Position numbers and translations under genes: made by a program
In this document: positions 8,139-16,352 of the stretch, one piece after another
Numbering within the stretch: position 1 is the first letter of the stretch
Layout: the number at the start of each line of letters is the position of its first letter
Notes under the pieces: model-generated
Told to the model about the DNA's origin: nothing
Seen by the model: only the letters and a program-made list of their open reading frames with translations
Databases searched by the model: none
Assembly (NCBI GenBank): GCA_016790575.1
Contig: JAEUOU010000014.1
Location: 1 to 64,000, forward strand
Reading direction: 5' to 3'
Source of the DNA: Burkholderiaceae bacterium
GTDB lineage: Bacteria; Pseudomonadota; Gammaproteobacteria; Burkholderiales; Burkholderiaceae_C
DNA: 64,000 nt

Positions 8139-9568
8139 TGAACCCCGCCACGCCCGCCCCGCCACCCGACCCCAAGGCCGCCGCGCAGCGACCCGCCTCG
8201 CGCTGGCACCGCGCCCGCCACCGGCTGGCGCATTCGATCAAGCTGCGGCTGGTGCTGTTGTTCCTGCTGCTCGCCGCGGCGATGACCTTCGTGTTCGTCA
8301 CCGGGGCACAGAAAGCGTTTTCCGTCGGCTGGCGCGAGGCCGCGCGCCCGCTGCTGATCGACTATGTGGACCGCCTGGCCGCCGACATCACGGTCGCCGG
8401 CAGCCCCGACGTGGCGCGCGCCCGCGCGCTCACCGAGCGGCTGGCGGTACTGACGGTGCACATCCGCGGCCCGCAGGTGCAGTGGGCCTCGCACCCCGAG
8501 CCCGCGCGCAGCGAACGCTGGCGCCGCGCGGACGACGGCGGCGTGGCCGGGGCCGAGGCCAACGGCCGCCGCGATGACTGGGGCGCCGACTGGCCCCGCA
8601 TCACCCAGCGCACCACGGCCGACGGCCACACCATCGAGTTCGGCCTGCACACCGGCGTGTTCGAGCGCCGCCCGCGCCTGGTCGGCTACGGGCTGGCGGC
8701 CTTGTTGCTGCTGACGCTGCTGGCCTGGCTCTATGCGCGCCACCTGCTCCGGCCGCTGGACGCCATCGGTGAGGGCGCGCGCCGGTTCGGCGCCGGCGAC
8801 TTCGGGCAGCCCATCCCCGTTCGCCACCCCCGCCGGCCGGACGAGCTTGGCCAGCTGGCCCAGACCATCAACACCATGGGCGACGACATCCGCCAGATGC
8901 TCGACGCCAAACGAGCGCTCTTGCTGGCCATCAGCCACGAATTGCGCAGCCCCCTGACCCGCGCCCGCCTGAATGTCGAGCTGCTGCCTGAAGGCCCCGA
9001 CGTCGCGCCCCAGCGCGAAGCTCTGCTGCGGGACCTGCAGGAGATGGCCAACCTGGTCAGCGACCTGCTGGAAAGCGAGCGCCTGGCCGGCCGCCACGCC
9101 GCGCTGCACCGCGAGCCGGTGGAACTGCCCGCGCTGGCGCGCGAGGTGCTGGGGGAACTGCAGGTTCGCCACCCGACGGCCGCTGCCGTCGCCATCCACA
9201 CGGCCGAGCCGCTGCCCGCGCTGCCGCTGGACCGCAGCCGCATCCGCCTGCTGCTGCGCAACCTGCTCGACAACGCCTTGCGCCACGGTGCGGGCGGGCC
9301 GCTGCCGCCCGTGATCACGTTCGACGCCATGGCGGACGGCGGCCTGTGCATCACCGTGCGGGACCACGGCCCCGGTGTGCCCGACGACCAGCTCGCCCGC
9401 CTGGCCGAACCCTTCTACCGCCCCGACAGCGCCCGCACCCGCAGCGCCGGCGGCGTGGGCCTGGGCCTGACCCTGTGCCGCCTGGTGGCGCAGGCGCATG
9501 GCGGCACCTTTGTGCTGCGCAACGCTGCGCCCGGACTGGCGGTCACCGTGACGCTGCCCGGTCCGTGA
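8138..9568 (+). CDS. sensor histidine kinase (CpxA-like)
   Basis: This is a 476-aa inner-membrane kinase. Membrane segments are near residues 33-55 (LRLVLLFLLLAAAMTFVF) and 185-205 (GLAALLLLTLLAWLYARHLL), enclosing a periplasmic sensor region. A HAMP linker follows, then HisKA with phospho-acceptor His267 (AISHELRSPLTR), then the ATPase domain with N-box NLLDNALRHG and glycine-rich DHGPGVPDD and GVGLGLTLC. ATG 8138 is set by the one-base overlap with the regulator. Confidence 0.92.
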   Translation: MNPATPAPPPDPKAAAQRPASRWHRARHRLAHSIKLRLVLLFLLLAAAMTFVFVTGAQKAFSVGWREAARPLLIDYVDRLAADITVAGSPDVARARALTERLAVLTVHIRGPQVQWASHPEPARSERWRRADDGGVAGAEANGRRDDWGADWPRITQRTTADGHTIEFGLHTGVFERRPRLVGYGLAALLLLTLLAWLYARHLLRPLDAIGEGARRFGAGDFGQPIPVRHPRRPDELGQLAQTINTMGDDIRQMLDAKRALLLAISHELRSPLTRARLNVELLPEGPDVAPQREALLRDLQEMANLVSDLLESERLAGRHAALHREPVELPALAREVLGELQVRHPTAAAVAIHTAEPLPALPLDRSRIRLLLRNLLDNALRHGAGGPLPPVITFDAMADGGLCITVRDHGPGVPDDQLARLAEPFYRPDSARTRSAGGVGLGLTLCRLVAQAHGGTFVLRNAAPGLAVTVTLPGP

Positions 9569-9623
9569 CGCGCCGGCGGCCTCCTGCCCGGCCGCGACAG
9601 GACGCTTTTTTACTATAAAAAAC

Positions 9624-9655
9624 GTAGCTATAAGTGACCTTTTCACGGAGGGTAT
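9624..9655 (+). repeat. dispersed ATAGC-GACC-GGGTAT repeat, copy 2
   Basis: The core is GTAGCTATAAGTGACC plus TTTTCACGGAGGGTAT, followed by GGGCCGAAAT. It lies in the 281-bp spacer between the kinase and the acylase gene. The rest of that spacer holds GC-rich imperfect hairpins and no gene. Confidence 0.7.
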
Positions 9656-9849
9656 GGGCCGAAATGGCTTGAAATCTTGCTGCCGAGGGGGTCGGGGCCC
9701 CCTCCTGGGGTGCCGGTTTGTTCAAAAGCCGGGGAAGTTCGGTTCCGCATAGGTCACCGGGGAAACCCTTCTGGGCATAAGGAAATTGCGGGCGCATGAT
9801 TTTTTTTGCGGCGGGCCAGGTTTCGGCCCGTCCCATCCGGAGACCTGTC

Positions 9850-12294
9850 ATGACCGTTTCGCATCACCGCCGCGCTGTCCGCGCCGTACCCCAGGCGCTC
9901 AGCGCCATTGCCATTGCCGCGCTGCTGGCCGGCTGCCTGGGCAGTGACGATCCGCCCGCGCCACCGCCCCCCGAATTCGCTGCGACCATCCGCACCACCT
10001 CCTACGGGGTGCCCCATGTGGTGGCCGACAACTTCAAAGGCGCGGGATTCGGCTATGGCTATGCCTTTGCGCAGCAGAACTTCTGCCTCTATGCCGAAGA
10101 ACTGGTCACGCTGCGTGGCGAACGCGCCCAGTACTTCGGCGGCGCCGGCGGTTATCTGGGCAGCCTGGGCACCATTTCCGGCAACGTCGATTCGGACTTT
10201 TTCTACAAGCTGCTGCTGGACAAAGCCCAGGCCGACCGCATCCGGGCGGGCTCCAGCCAGGCGGCCCGCGACATCGTGGCCGGCTTCGCGGCCGGCTACA
10301 ACCGCTACCTGAGCGAAACCGGCGTGGCCAACCTGCCAGCCGAGTGCCGCAACGCCGAATGGGTCAAGCCCATGACGGAAGACGAAGCCTTCCTGCGCCT
10401 GTCCCAGGCCGCCATGGCGGGCAGTTCCATGGCCTTCATCAACTCCATCGGCAACGCCCGGCCGCCGGCCGCCTCGATTGCCCTGTCGCAGCGGTCGGCC
10501 AAGCCGGCCCAGCGCCCGACGGCGGCGCAACTGGCGGCTTCACCCACGCTGATGGCGCTGCGCAACCTGCACGACCACACCATTGGTTCCAACGGCTACG
10601 GCCTGGGCAAAGACGTCACACAAAGCGGCAAAGGCATCGTGATGGGCAACCCGCACTTCCCCTGGTGGGGCGCGCTGCGGCTGCACCAGATTCACGTGAC
10701 GGTCCCCAGCGAGAAATACGATGTCATGGGTGCCACGCTGCTGGGTGTGCCGCTGCCGCTGATCGGCTTCAACAGCTCCCTGGGCTGGACCCACACCTTC
10801 TCGACCGACAACCGGTTCACCCTGCGTTACCTGGCGCTCGACCCGGCCAACCCGACACGCTACGTCAAGGACGGCGTCTCCAAACCCATGACCGCCGTGC
10901 CGCTGAGCATCCAGGTCAAGGGCGCCGACGGCAAGCTGGCTCCCCTGACCCGCACGCTCTACACCACCGAGTGGGGCCCGATGATCATGGACAGCAGCTT
11001 CGCCTGGAGCAAGAGCGCCGCTTTTGCCCTTCAGGACGCCAATTACACCAACACCAAGCTGATCGATCAGGTCATCCTCAACGGCAAGGCCACCACGGTG
11101 GACGGCCTTCTGCAGGCCGCCGCCACCCACACCGCCATGCCCTGGGTGAACACCATGGCCGCCGACAAGAACGGCGACGCGATGTACTTCAACTACTCCG
11201 TGGCGGCCAACGTGGCCAACGCCCAGCTCGACGCCTGTGTGCCCGGCCCCGAATCGGGTGCGCCCTTCAAGGCGCTGATGGCCAGCACCGGCGTGGTCGT
11301 CATGGCCGGCACCACCGCGGCCTGTGACTGGAGCGGCAGCATCGGTGCGACGCAGCGCCCGTCCATCAAGCGCAGCGACTACATCGTCAACGCCAACGAC
11401 AGCCACTGGTGGTCCGCGGCCAACAGCTTCCTCACCGGCTTCCCGAAGATCATCGCCACCGGTCCGGACGCCGAAGGTTCGGTGCAGGGCGAGCGCACCC
11501 GTACCGGCCACGCCATCGTGCGCGACCGCCTGGCCGGCACCGACGGCCTGACGGGCAACCGCTTCACGGTGGCCAACCTGCAACAGATCTACCAGAAGAG
11601 CCGGCTGTATCGCGCCGAGAAGTGGGTTCCGGGTTTCGTGACCGAATGTCTGGCCAGTGCGTCGGCCAGCGCCGCCGCCAAGGATGCCTGTACCGTGCTC
11701 CAGTCGTGGGACCGCAGCCATGCGCCCACCAGCTCGGGTGCGATCCTGTTTTACGAGTTCTACGCCGCCCTGGGCGAACTCAAGGCCGCATCGTGGTGGT
11801 CGGTGCCATTCAACGCGGCCGACCCGCTGGAAACCCCGCGGGGCAACGCTGGCACCGCCGACGCCTTGGCCAAGCTGGAGACGCTGGTCGCCAGCACCCA
11901 GTTTGACAGCGCCCTCAAGCGCCGCGCCCGGCCCATGGATGTGCAGATCCTCTCGCGCCCCGAGGGCCCGCTGGCCATCCCTGGTGGCCGCTACGCCTTC
12001 AACAACTGGCGCGGCCAGAAGACCGAGGTCGCCCCGGGCAGCTTCATCTACACCGCCGACCCCAAGACCAATGCCGGCGCCTATGGCAACAGCTACATGC
12101 AGTTTGTGACCTGGGACGACAACGGCCCGGTGGCCGAGGGCATCCTGACCTATGGCCAGTCATCCGACCCGGCCAGCCCGAACTTCAGCGACCAGACGCG
12201 CAAGTACGCCGCCGGCGAGTGGGTGAAGCTGCCCTATACCGAGGCGCAGATCAAGGCCGACCCCAACTTCAAGGAAGTGAAGATTTCCCAGTAA
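9850..12294 (+). CDS. penicillin acylase family lipoprotein (Ntn hydrolase)
   Basis: This 814-aa protein belongs to the penicillin/acyl-homoserine-lactone acylase superfamily (penicillin G acylase, aculeacin acylase, PvdQ). A lipobox (LLAGC) near residue 35 suggests outer-membrane anchoring. The TIGSNGYGLG segment contains the expected self-cleavage Gly-Ser pair; Ser247 would become the N-terminal nucleophile of the beta chain. Downstream MGNPHFPWWG and NANDSHWW motifs fit the family. ATG 9850 is chosen over 9796 because the signal peptide starts there. It may deacylate lactones, lipopeptides or other amides; the actual substrate is unknown. Confidence 0.85.
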   Translation: MTVSHHRRAVRAVPQALSAIAIAALLAGCLGSDDPPAPPPPEFAATIRTTSYGVPHVVADNFKGAGFGYGYAFAQQNFCLYAEELVTLRGERAQYFGGAGGYLGSLGTISGNVDSDFFYKLLLDKAQADRIRAGSSQAARDIVAGFAAGYNRYLSETGVANLPAECRNAEWVKPMTEDEAFLRLSQAAMAGSSMAFINSIGNARPPAASIALSQRSAKPAQRPTAAQLAASPTLMALRNLHDHTIGSNGYGLGKDVTQSGKGIVMGNPHFPWWGALRLHQIHVTVPSEKYDVMGATLLGVPLPLIGFNSSLGWTHTFSTDNRFTLRYLALDPANPTRYVKDGVSKPMTAVPLSIQVKGADGKLAPLTRTLYTTEWGPMIMDSSFAWSKSAAFALQDANYTNTKLIDQVILNGKATTVDGLLQAAATHTAMPWVNTMAADKNGDAMYFNYSVAANVANAQLDACVPGPESGAPFKALMASTGVVVMAGTTAACDWSGSIGATQRPSIKRSDYIVNANDSHWWSAANSFLTGFPKIIATGPDAEGSVQGERTRTGHAIVRDRLAGTDGLTGNRFTVANLQQIYQKSRLYRAEKWVPGFVTECLASASASAAAKDACTVLQSWDRSHAPTSSGAILFYEFYAALGELKAASWWSVPFNAADPLETPRGNAGTADALAKLETLVASTQFDSALKRRARPMDVQILSRPEGPLAIPGGRYAFNNWRGQKTEVAPGSFIYTADPKTNAGAYGNSYMQFVTWDDNGPVAEGILTYGQSSDPASPNFSDQTRKYAAGEWVKLPYTEAQIKADPNFKEVKISQ

Positions 12295-12322
12295 GTGCCC
12301 GGCCCTCGTGAGGGTCACCACG

Positions 12323-12352
12323 AAAAAGTGCGCCTCCAGGGCGCACTTTTTT
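12323..12352. terminator. bidirectional rho-independent terminator
   Basis: AAAAAGTGCGCC pairs with GGCGCACTTTTT around a 5-nt loop. It gives a hairpin with a U-run in either direction, between the convergent acylase and membrane-protein genes. Confidence 0.85.
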
Positions 12353-12379
12353 CGGGTGGACGGTGCCCGCCGGTGCGGT

Positions 12380-12775
12380 TCAGGCGGCGGCCGGGCCGCG
12401 GCGCAGCCAGGCGGTGACACCGCTGGCCGCCGCTGCCAGTATCAGCAACACCACCGCGCCGACGCCCCAGCCGATGGTCAGCAACACCGGCATCGCGTCG
12501 ACCAGCCAGTTGGCCGAGCCACGCAGGACGCCGGCCAATGCCTCCAGCGCCGGCCCGGCGGCGGCCAGCAAGTCCAGCCAGACCTTCCACACCGGGCCCA
12601 GCCAGGGCTCCAGCCAGGGAGGCAGGTTGTTGCCGTGCGCCTGCAACTGCGCCAGCACTTGCGGCCAGGGCAGGGTAGTCAACAGATTCCAGACGGCATG
12701 AACCGTCCAGGCCAGGGCGCTCCACAGCGCCAACACCAGAAGGGTAAGAGTCCAGATGAGTATTTGCATGATCAT
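12380..12775 (-). CDS. small membrane protein of unknown function
   Basis: Roughly 131 aa counted from the MIMQ start. A hydrophobic N-terminal helix (ILIWTLTLLVLALWSALAW) and a C-terminal helix (VGAVVLLILAAAASGVTAW) flank a Trp/Pro-rich middle. The start is uncertain, since ATGs at 12775 and 12769 are both plausible and no clear ribosome site decides. It converges on the acylase gene across a shared terminator. No family is recognised. Confidence 0.55.
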   Translation of the reverse strand: MIMQILIWTLTLLVLALWSALAWTVHAVWNLLTTLPWPQVLAQLQAHGNNLPPWLEPWLGPVWKVWLDLLAAAGPALEALAGVLRGSANWLVDAMPVLLTIGWGVGAVVLLILAAAASGVTAWLRRGPAAA

Positions 12776-12912
12776 GGATATGGGGTGAGAAGCCTTCAGT
12801 TTCAAGTTTTTTGCCCCGGCCTGCCCGCGTTGCACCGCAATTCCTTGCCGCCCGGCCGTTTTCCCCCGCCGGGCCCGACCGTAGAATCTTTCGCAAGGAG
12901 AACCCCCGCCGC

Positions 12913-13317
12913 ATGAGCCCCGAGGCCCGCGCCCGCCAAACCATCGACGCGCTGCTCACGCAGGCCGGCTGGCATGTCTGCAACGTGGCCGACGCCAACA
13001 TCCACGCCGCCCGTGGCGTGGCGATTCGCGAATTCCCCCTCAACCCCGGCCATGGCTTTGCCGACTACCTGCTCTACATCGACGCCAAAGCCGCCGGCGT
13101 GATCGAGGCCAAGAAAGAGGGCGCCACCCTCACCGGCGTGGAAGTGCAATCCACCCGCTACGCCCAGGGCCTGCCGGCCAGCCTGCCCGCGTGGCGCCGG
13201 CCGCTGCCGTTCAGCCAGATAGCCTTCCGACGCCCCACGGACCGCTCGCGGGACGCTGGCGCTGAGACTGGAAGGCTGGCGACAGCCTCACATCAATGGA
13301 CGGCATGGTTCATCTAA
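12913..13317 (+). pseudogene. hsdR: 5' fragment of type I restriction subunit hsdR
   Basis: The first roughly 95 residues (MSPEARARQTIDALLTQAGW through VEAKKEGATL-like text and the STRYAQGLP segment) match the N-terminus of HsdR, including the GVIEAKKEG nuclease-fold strand. Full HsdR proteins are about 800-1100 aa. Here homology stops near base 13200 and unrelated residues run to a stop at 13317. AAGGAG precedes the ATG. No helicase domain is present, so restriction activity is lost. It marks the left edge of a decayed type I locus whose hsdM relic lies at 15898. Confidence 0.75.
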
Positions 13318-13326
13318 TCAGAAATA

Positions 13327-13349
13327 ACGAACTTTACGAAACTAACGAA
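13327..13349. repeat. three ACGAA boxes at 9-bp spacing
   Basis: ACGAA occurs at 13327, 13336 and 13345, exactly nine bases apart, in an AT-rich patch. The phasing could be an operator or a chance array. It lies about 460 bp upstream of the Xre/ParS antitoxin. Confidence 0.35.
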
Positions 13350-13457
13350 GTTGTCTAAAATCCAGCCTGACATCGCGCAGCTACTTTTGGCTTGGTGCGA
13401 AAAGCAGGAGGCTTCATGCTTACTTGGGATGAGTTGGGTGAACCCAACGGGGGGTCA

Positions 13458-13559
13458 CTGGTGCACGACCAAATCATTCGTCGCAACGGTGTTGTGATTC
13501 CTTTTGAACCGGACCGCATTGCCGACGCCATGAGGCGGGCATTCATGGCTGCGCGCGGC
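13458..13559 (+). pseudogene. fragment of ribonucleotide reductase nrdA (ATP-cone)
   Basis: A 34-residue stretch (IIRRNGVVIPFEPDRIADAM and neighbours) matches the N-terminal ATP-cone of class Ia ribonucleotide reductase large subunits. The rest of NrdA (over 700 residues) is absent. The surrounding frame from 13392 to 13784 is not NrdA-like. It is a relic embedded in the decayed restriction locus. Confidence 0.5.
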
Positions 13560-13808
13560 GATTTGGGTGGTGTTGCTCTGGGGCTGCAGCCAATCTTTGG
13601 TCGCTCGAATGCCCATTCACCGTGCCAGATCGCCCGCAGCCACGATTTGATCGGGATGGGTGTGTGGACAAGGCAGCACTTCCTTTCGTTGTTCAAGCCA
13701 CGCGGCTGGACTGGGAAGGTCGTGGCGCCAAAGTCAGCCGGCTTCTTTTCCGCCAGCAAGGCCAATCTGCGGAACGCGCCCTGAGCGCATCGTTGCACGG
13801 AACCATCC

Positions 13809-14279
13809 ATGAACACCTTTACCCTGACCTCACCGTTTGCCCCTGAATCCACCCAGCCGCGCCATGAAGCAGACGCCAGCCCTTACGCCACCGCAGCGCA
13901 GACGGCTGCCGTGCTGCGATCGGGCGCGTTGTACCGCCGCGAGCGCATGGAGGCTGCCGACATGATCACCACCGATGAAGCTGCCACGCTGGCCGGCACC
14001 ACGCGGGTGACCATCAACGCCTGGATCAAGTCCGGCCGCTGCATTGGCGTGGCGCATTTGCGCCGTGGGTTCAAGCTGCCGCGCTGGCAGTTTGAGCCGG
14101 CCGTCTGGCCGGTGTTGTTGCCCCTGGCCAAAGCGCTGGGCACCAGCGATGGCTGGCAGCTGCTGGCGTTTCTGGAGTCCCCCGCCACGGCGCTGGACGG
14201 CCAGACGCCCCGCGCCGCGCTGGAGCAGGGCACCCCGCTGGACCGCATCGTGGCACTGGCAACGGCTCAGGCACATTGA
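13809..14279 (+). CDS. Xre/MbcA/ParS-type antitoxin
   Basis: This is a 156-aa two-domain antitoxin. The middle region (DEAATLAGTTRVTINAWIKSGR) is a DNA-binding helix-turn-helix. The C-terminal part (WPVLLPLAKALGTSDGWQLLAFLESP, then ALEQG and DRIVALA) is the ParS/DUF2384 toxin-binding domain. It is followed after 9 bp by the RES toxin, the standard order for RES-Xre modules. The antitoxin should neutralise the toxin and repress the operon. Confidence 0.82.
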   Translation: MNTFTLTSPFAPESTQPRHEADASPYATAAQTAAVLRSGALYRRERMEAADMITTDEAATLAGTTRVTINAWIKSGRCIGVAHLRRGFKLPRWQFEPAVWPVLLPLAKALGTSDGWQLLAFLESPATALDGQTPRAALEQGTPLDRIVALATAQAH

Positions 14280-14288
14280 CCTCATCCT

Positions 14289-14885
14289 ATGAATTTCAAA
14301 ACACCCCCGTTACTGGGCCACACGCCGCCAATTCTTGAAGTTCCTGCGCACCAGGTCTGGCACCGGGTGCAGCGCAAGACCGCCCGCAAAGACAGCGTGC
14401 GGCACAAGGGCTACGTGCTGGCGCCGCCCGGTGGGCTGGCCGGGCGATTTGATCTGGCTGACGAAGCCACGGCCTACCTGGCCGACAGCCCGGAGACGGC
14501 GCTGTATGAAAGCCTCTTCCGCCGAGAGGCGCGAAGCTGCCATTTCAGCCGCATCGAGCAGCGGGCCTTGCTCAGCTTTGAAACCCGGTTGCCGCTGCGG
14601 CTGGTGGATGTGCGGGGGCTGGAGGCGCACTATCCGGTGCTGCAGTCCATGCGCTATGAAACCAGCCAGGCCTTTGCCGCCGCATGCCGCCAGCAAGGGC
14701 TGCATGGCGTGCTGTACGCATCCGCGCAGCACCCCAGCCACAGTTGTGTGTGCCTGTTCGGGGCGGGCATTGAGTGCACCCGAAAGCTTGAAGCCGTCGC
14801 GCTGGTGCAGCCGGGAACCGGGCTGCTGCACAGGGCTGTGGTCGTGGCGGCCCGCGGCTCGCAAGTGCCGATTGTTCGGGAATGA
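14289..14885 (+). CDS. RES-domain toxin
   Basis: This is a 198-aa RES-domain protein. RES toxins degrade NAD+ with an ADP-ribosyltransferase-like fold whose namesake Arg, Glu and Ser line the pocket. Here GRFDLADEATAYLADSPETALYES carries the Arg of GRF and the Glu/Ser of YES, in the expected arrangement. Full length and intact. It forms an operon with the preceding antitoxin. Between it and the next module (14886-15092) is only an unrecognised broken frame. Confidence 0.82.
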   Translation: MNFKTPPLLGHTPPILEVPAHQVWHRVQRKTARKDSVRHKGYVLAPPGGLAGRFDLADEATAYLADSPETALYESLFRREARSCHFSRIEQRALLSFETRLPLRLVDVRGLEAHYPVLQSMRYETSQAFAAACRQQGLHGVLYASAQHPSHSCVCLFGAGIECTRKLEAVALVQPGTGLLHRAVVVAARGSQVPIVRE

Positions 14886-15092
14886 TGCAAAACCTCCCGC
14901 TCCGCCTCGCCCCCGGCGGAGGAGTGGCTGGCCCTGCTGCCCTGCTGGGCGTTCTCCCGCGAGCCGGATGCGGCGACGGGGTTTGACGAACTTGTGGTGC
15001 GGGCTGTGCCTGGAAAGCTACCGTAGTGGCTCGTCTGGACAGGATGGCGGCGAACCGCTAAAGTAAGGATTCCTTACTTCGACTCATTTGCC

Positions 15093-15431
15093 ATGCTTGC
15101 CAAGATCACTTCTAAGAACCAGCTCACGCTGCCCAAGAGCGTGACCCAGGCCGTGGGCGCCACGGAGTACTTTGACGTGGAAGCTCGCGCGGGGCAGATC
15201 ATCCTGACCCCCGTGCGCATCCAGCGCGGCGACGCGGTGCGTGCCAAGCTGGCCGAGCTGGACTTGAGCGAGTCGGACATTGCCGATGCCGTGGCGTGGG
15301 CCAGATCCGCTGCGGCTGCGGTGCCCGCTGTGGCCGCCGAGCCTGAAGCACCCTATGGTGCCGCTGCTGGCGATGTTGGGCCGGCAGCAGGCAAGACGGC
15401 GGCGGGCGGCAAAAGGACCCTCAAAGCGTGA
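15093..15431 (+). CDS. AbrB/MazE-like antitoxin of a PIN module
   Basis: This is a 112-aa protein. Residues 1-45 (MLAKITSKNQLTLPKSV..., then YFDVEARAGQIILTPV) form a SpoVT/AbrB swapped-hairpin DNA-binding domain. The Ala-rich C-terminal half would bind the toxin. Its stop overlaps the GTG start of the PIN gene by 4 bp. Such antitoxins autoregulate through an operator near their start. Confidence 0.82.
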   Translation: MLAKITSKNQLTLPKSVTQAVGATEYFDVEARAGQIILTPVRIQRGDAVRAKLAELDLSESDIADAVAWARSAAAAVPAVAAEPEAPYGAAAGDVGPAAGKTAAGGKRTLKA

Positions 15432-15877
15432 GCGCACCTTTGCGTGTGGTGCTGGACACCAGCGTGGTGCTGTCCGCGCTGGTGTTTGGCGGTGGCGCGG
15501 CCGGGCGCTTGCGCCTGGGCTGGCAACAGGGCGCTTTTGTGCCGCTGGCCAGCACGGCCACCGTGCAGGAACTGGTGCGCGTGCTGGCGTACCCCAAGTT
15601 CCGCGTTGGTGCGGCCGAGCAGCAGGAGTTGCTGGCCGATTACCTGCCTTGGGTCCAGACCGTGCGCATCCCGCAGCCGCCACCCCCGGTGCCCGACTGC
15701 CGTGACCCGCTGGACCTGCCTTTCATGCAACTGGCGGTGGTCGGCCAGGCCGATGTGCTGGTGTCGGGCGACGGGGATTTGCTGGCGCTGACGGATGCGT
15801 TTGAAAAAGCCTACGGGTGCCCGATCACGAACCTGGAGACGTTCTTTCGCACGCACATATTGCCGACCCAAAAATAA
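15428..15877 (+). CDS. PIN-domain toxin (putative RNase)
   Basis: This is a 149-aa PIN_3-type ribonuclease. Acidic residues expected for Mg2+ binding are visible: Asp10 (VVLDTSV), an Asp in DCRDPLD and those in VSGDGDLL. The GTG at 15428 overlaps the antitoxin stop, indicating coupled translation. Complete in length. It is probably an RNA-cleaving toxin that can stabilise the surrounding DNA. Confidence 0.85.
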   Translation: MSAPLRVVLDTSVVLSALVFGGGAAGRLRLGWQQGAFVPLASTATVQELVRVLAYPKFRVGAAEQQELLADYLPWVQTVRIPQPPPPVPDCRDPLDLPFMQLAVVGQADVLVSGDGDLLALTDAFEKAYGCPITNLETFFRTHILPTQK

Positions 15878-15897
15878 TCATCCTTTCAAAGACACCC

Positions 15898-16134
15898 ATG
15901 AACTCAGCCACCATCGTCCAGAAGTTCTGGAACGACTGCAACGTGCTGCGCGACGACGGCATGAGCTACCGGAACCATGTTGAGCCGCTCCCCTTGAAGG
16001 ATGCAGCCCTGGCCGACAGCGACAACCTGCCGCCGCCCGAGGTGATCGCCCAGGAAATCGTCGACGACCTGGAGGCGGCGCTGGAGCAGTTCCGCCTGAT
16101 TGCCGGGGATCTGGCGGGCGCCGAATCGGCCTGA
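15898..16134 (+). pseudogene. hsdM: hsdM with central deletion (type I methyltransferase relic)
   Basis: The 78-codon frame joins the extreme N-terminus of HsdM (MNSATIVQKFWNDCNVLRDD, then GMSYRNHVE) directly to its C-terminus (LPPPEVIAQEIVDDLEAALE, then QFRLIAGDL). Intact HsdM is roughly 480-520 aa, so about 1.2 kb encoding the whole SAM-binding and NPPY catalytic core is gone, yet the frame is preserved. It sits 20 bp after the PIN toxin gene. No hsdS is present. Methylation activity is impossible from this copy. Confidence 0.75.
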
Positions 16135-16148
16135 TTGCTTCTGTTTTC

Positions 16149-16180
16149 GTAGCGATAAAAGACCTTTTTGCGCTGGGTAT
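16149..16180 (+). repeat. dispersed ATAGC-GACC-GGGTAT repeat, copy 3
   Basis: GTAGCGATAAAAGACC plus TTTTTGCGCTGGGTAT, followed by GGGCCTGAAA. Located directly after the hsdM relic, where it closes the decayed restriction region. Confidence 0.8.
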
Positions 16181-16352
16181 GGGCCTGAAACGGGTCAAAC
16201 ACCGCAAAACCGGGCGGCTGGCAGGTTCTGGCAGGGTTGCGCCGACCGGTCGGGTGTCCCATGCAGCGCCGGTGGCGCGGGTTTTTCCGCTGGGGCGTTG
16301 GGGCGATTGCGGCGATCATGCAAGCCGCTTTGTCATCTGCCGGAGTTCTCTC

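Larger units (their letters stand above)
13318..13808. other. spacer between hsdR relic and toxin-antitoxin genes
   Basis: This 491-bp stretch has no convincing complete gene. It contains phased ACGAA repeats (13327-13349), an nrdA fragment (13458-13559) and an open but unrecognised frame up to 13784. It looks like assembled debris plus the promoter region of the following antitoxin. Confidence 0.5.

Noticed and set aside
13560-13784. Continuation of the frame after the nrdA fragment
   Set aside because: No family recognised, no ribosome site and odd composition; treated as noncoding debris.
14886-15060. Open frame ending WLALLPCWAFSREPDAATGF... before the AbrB gene
   Set aside because: No start codon, ribosome site or recognised family; too short to call beyond debris of a lost gene.
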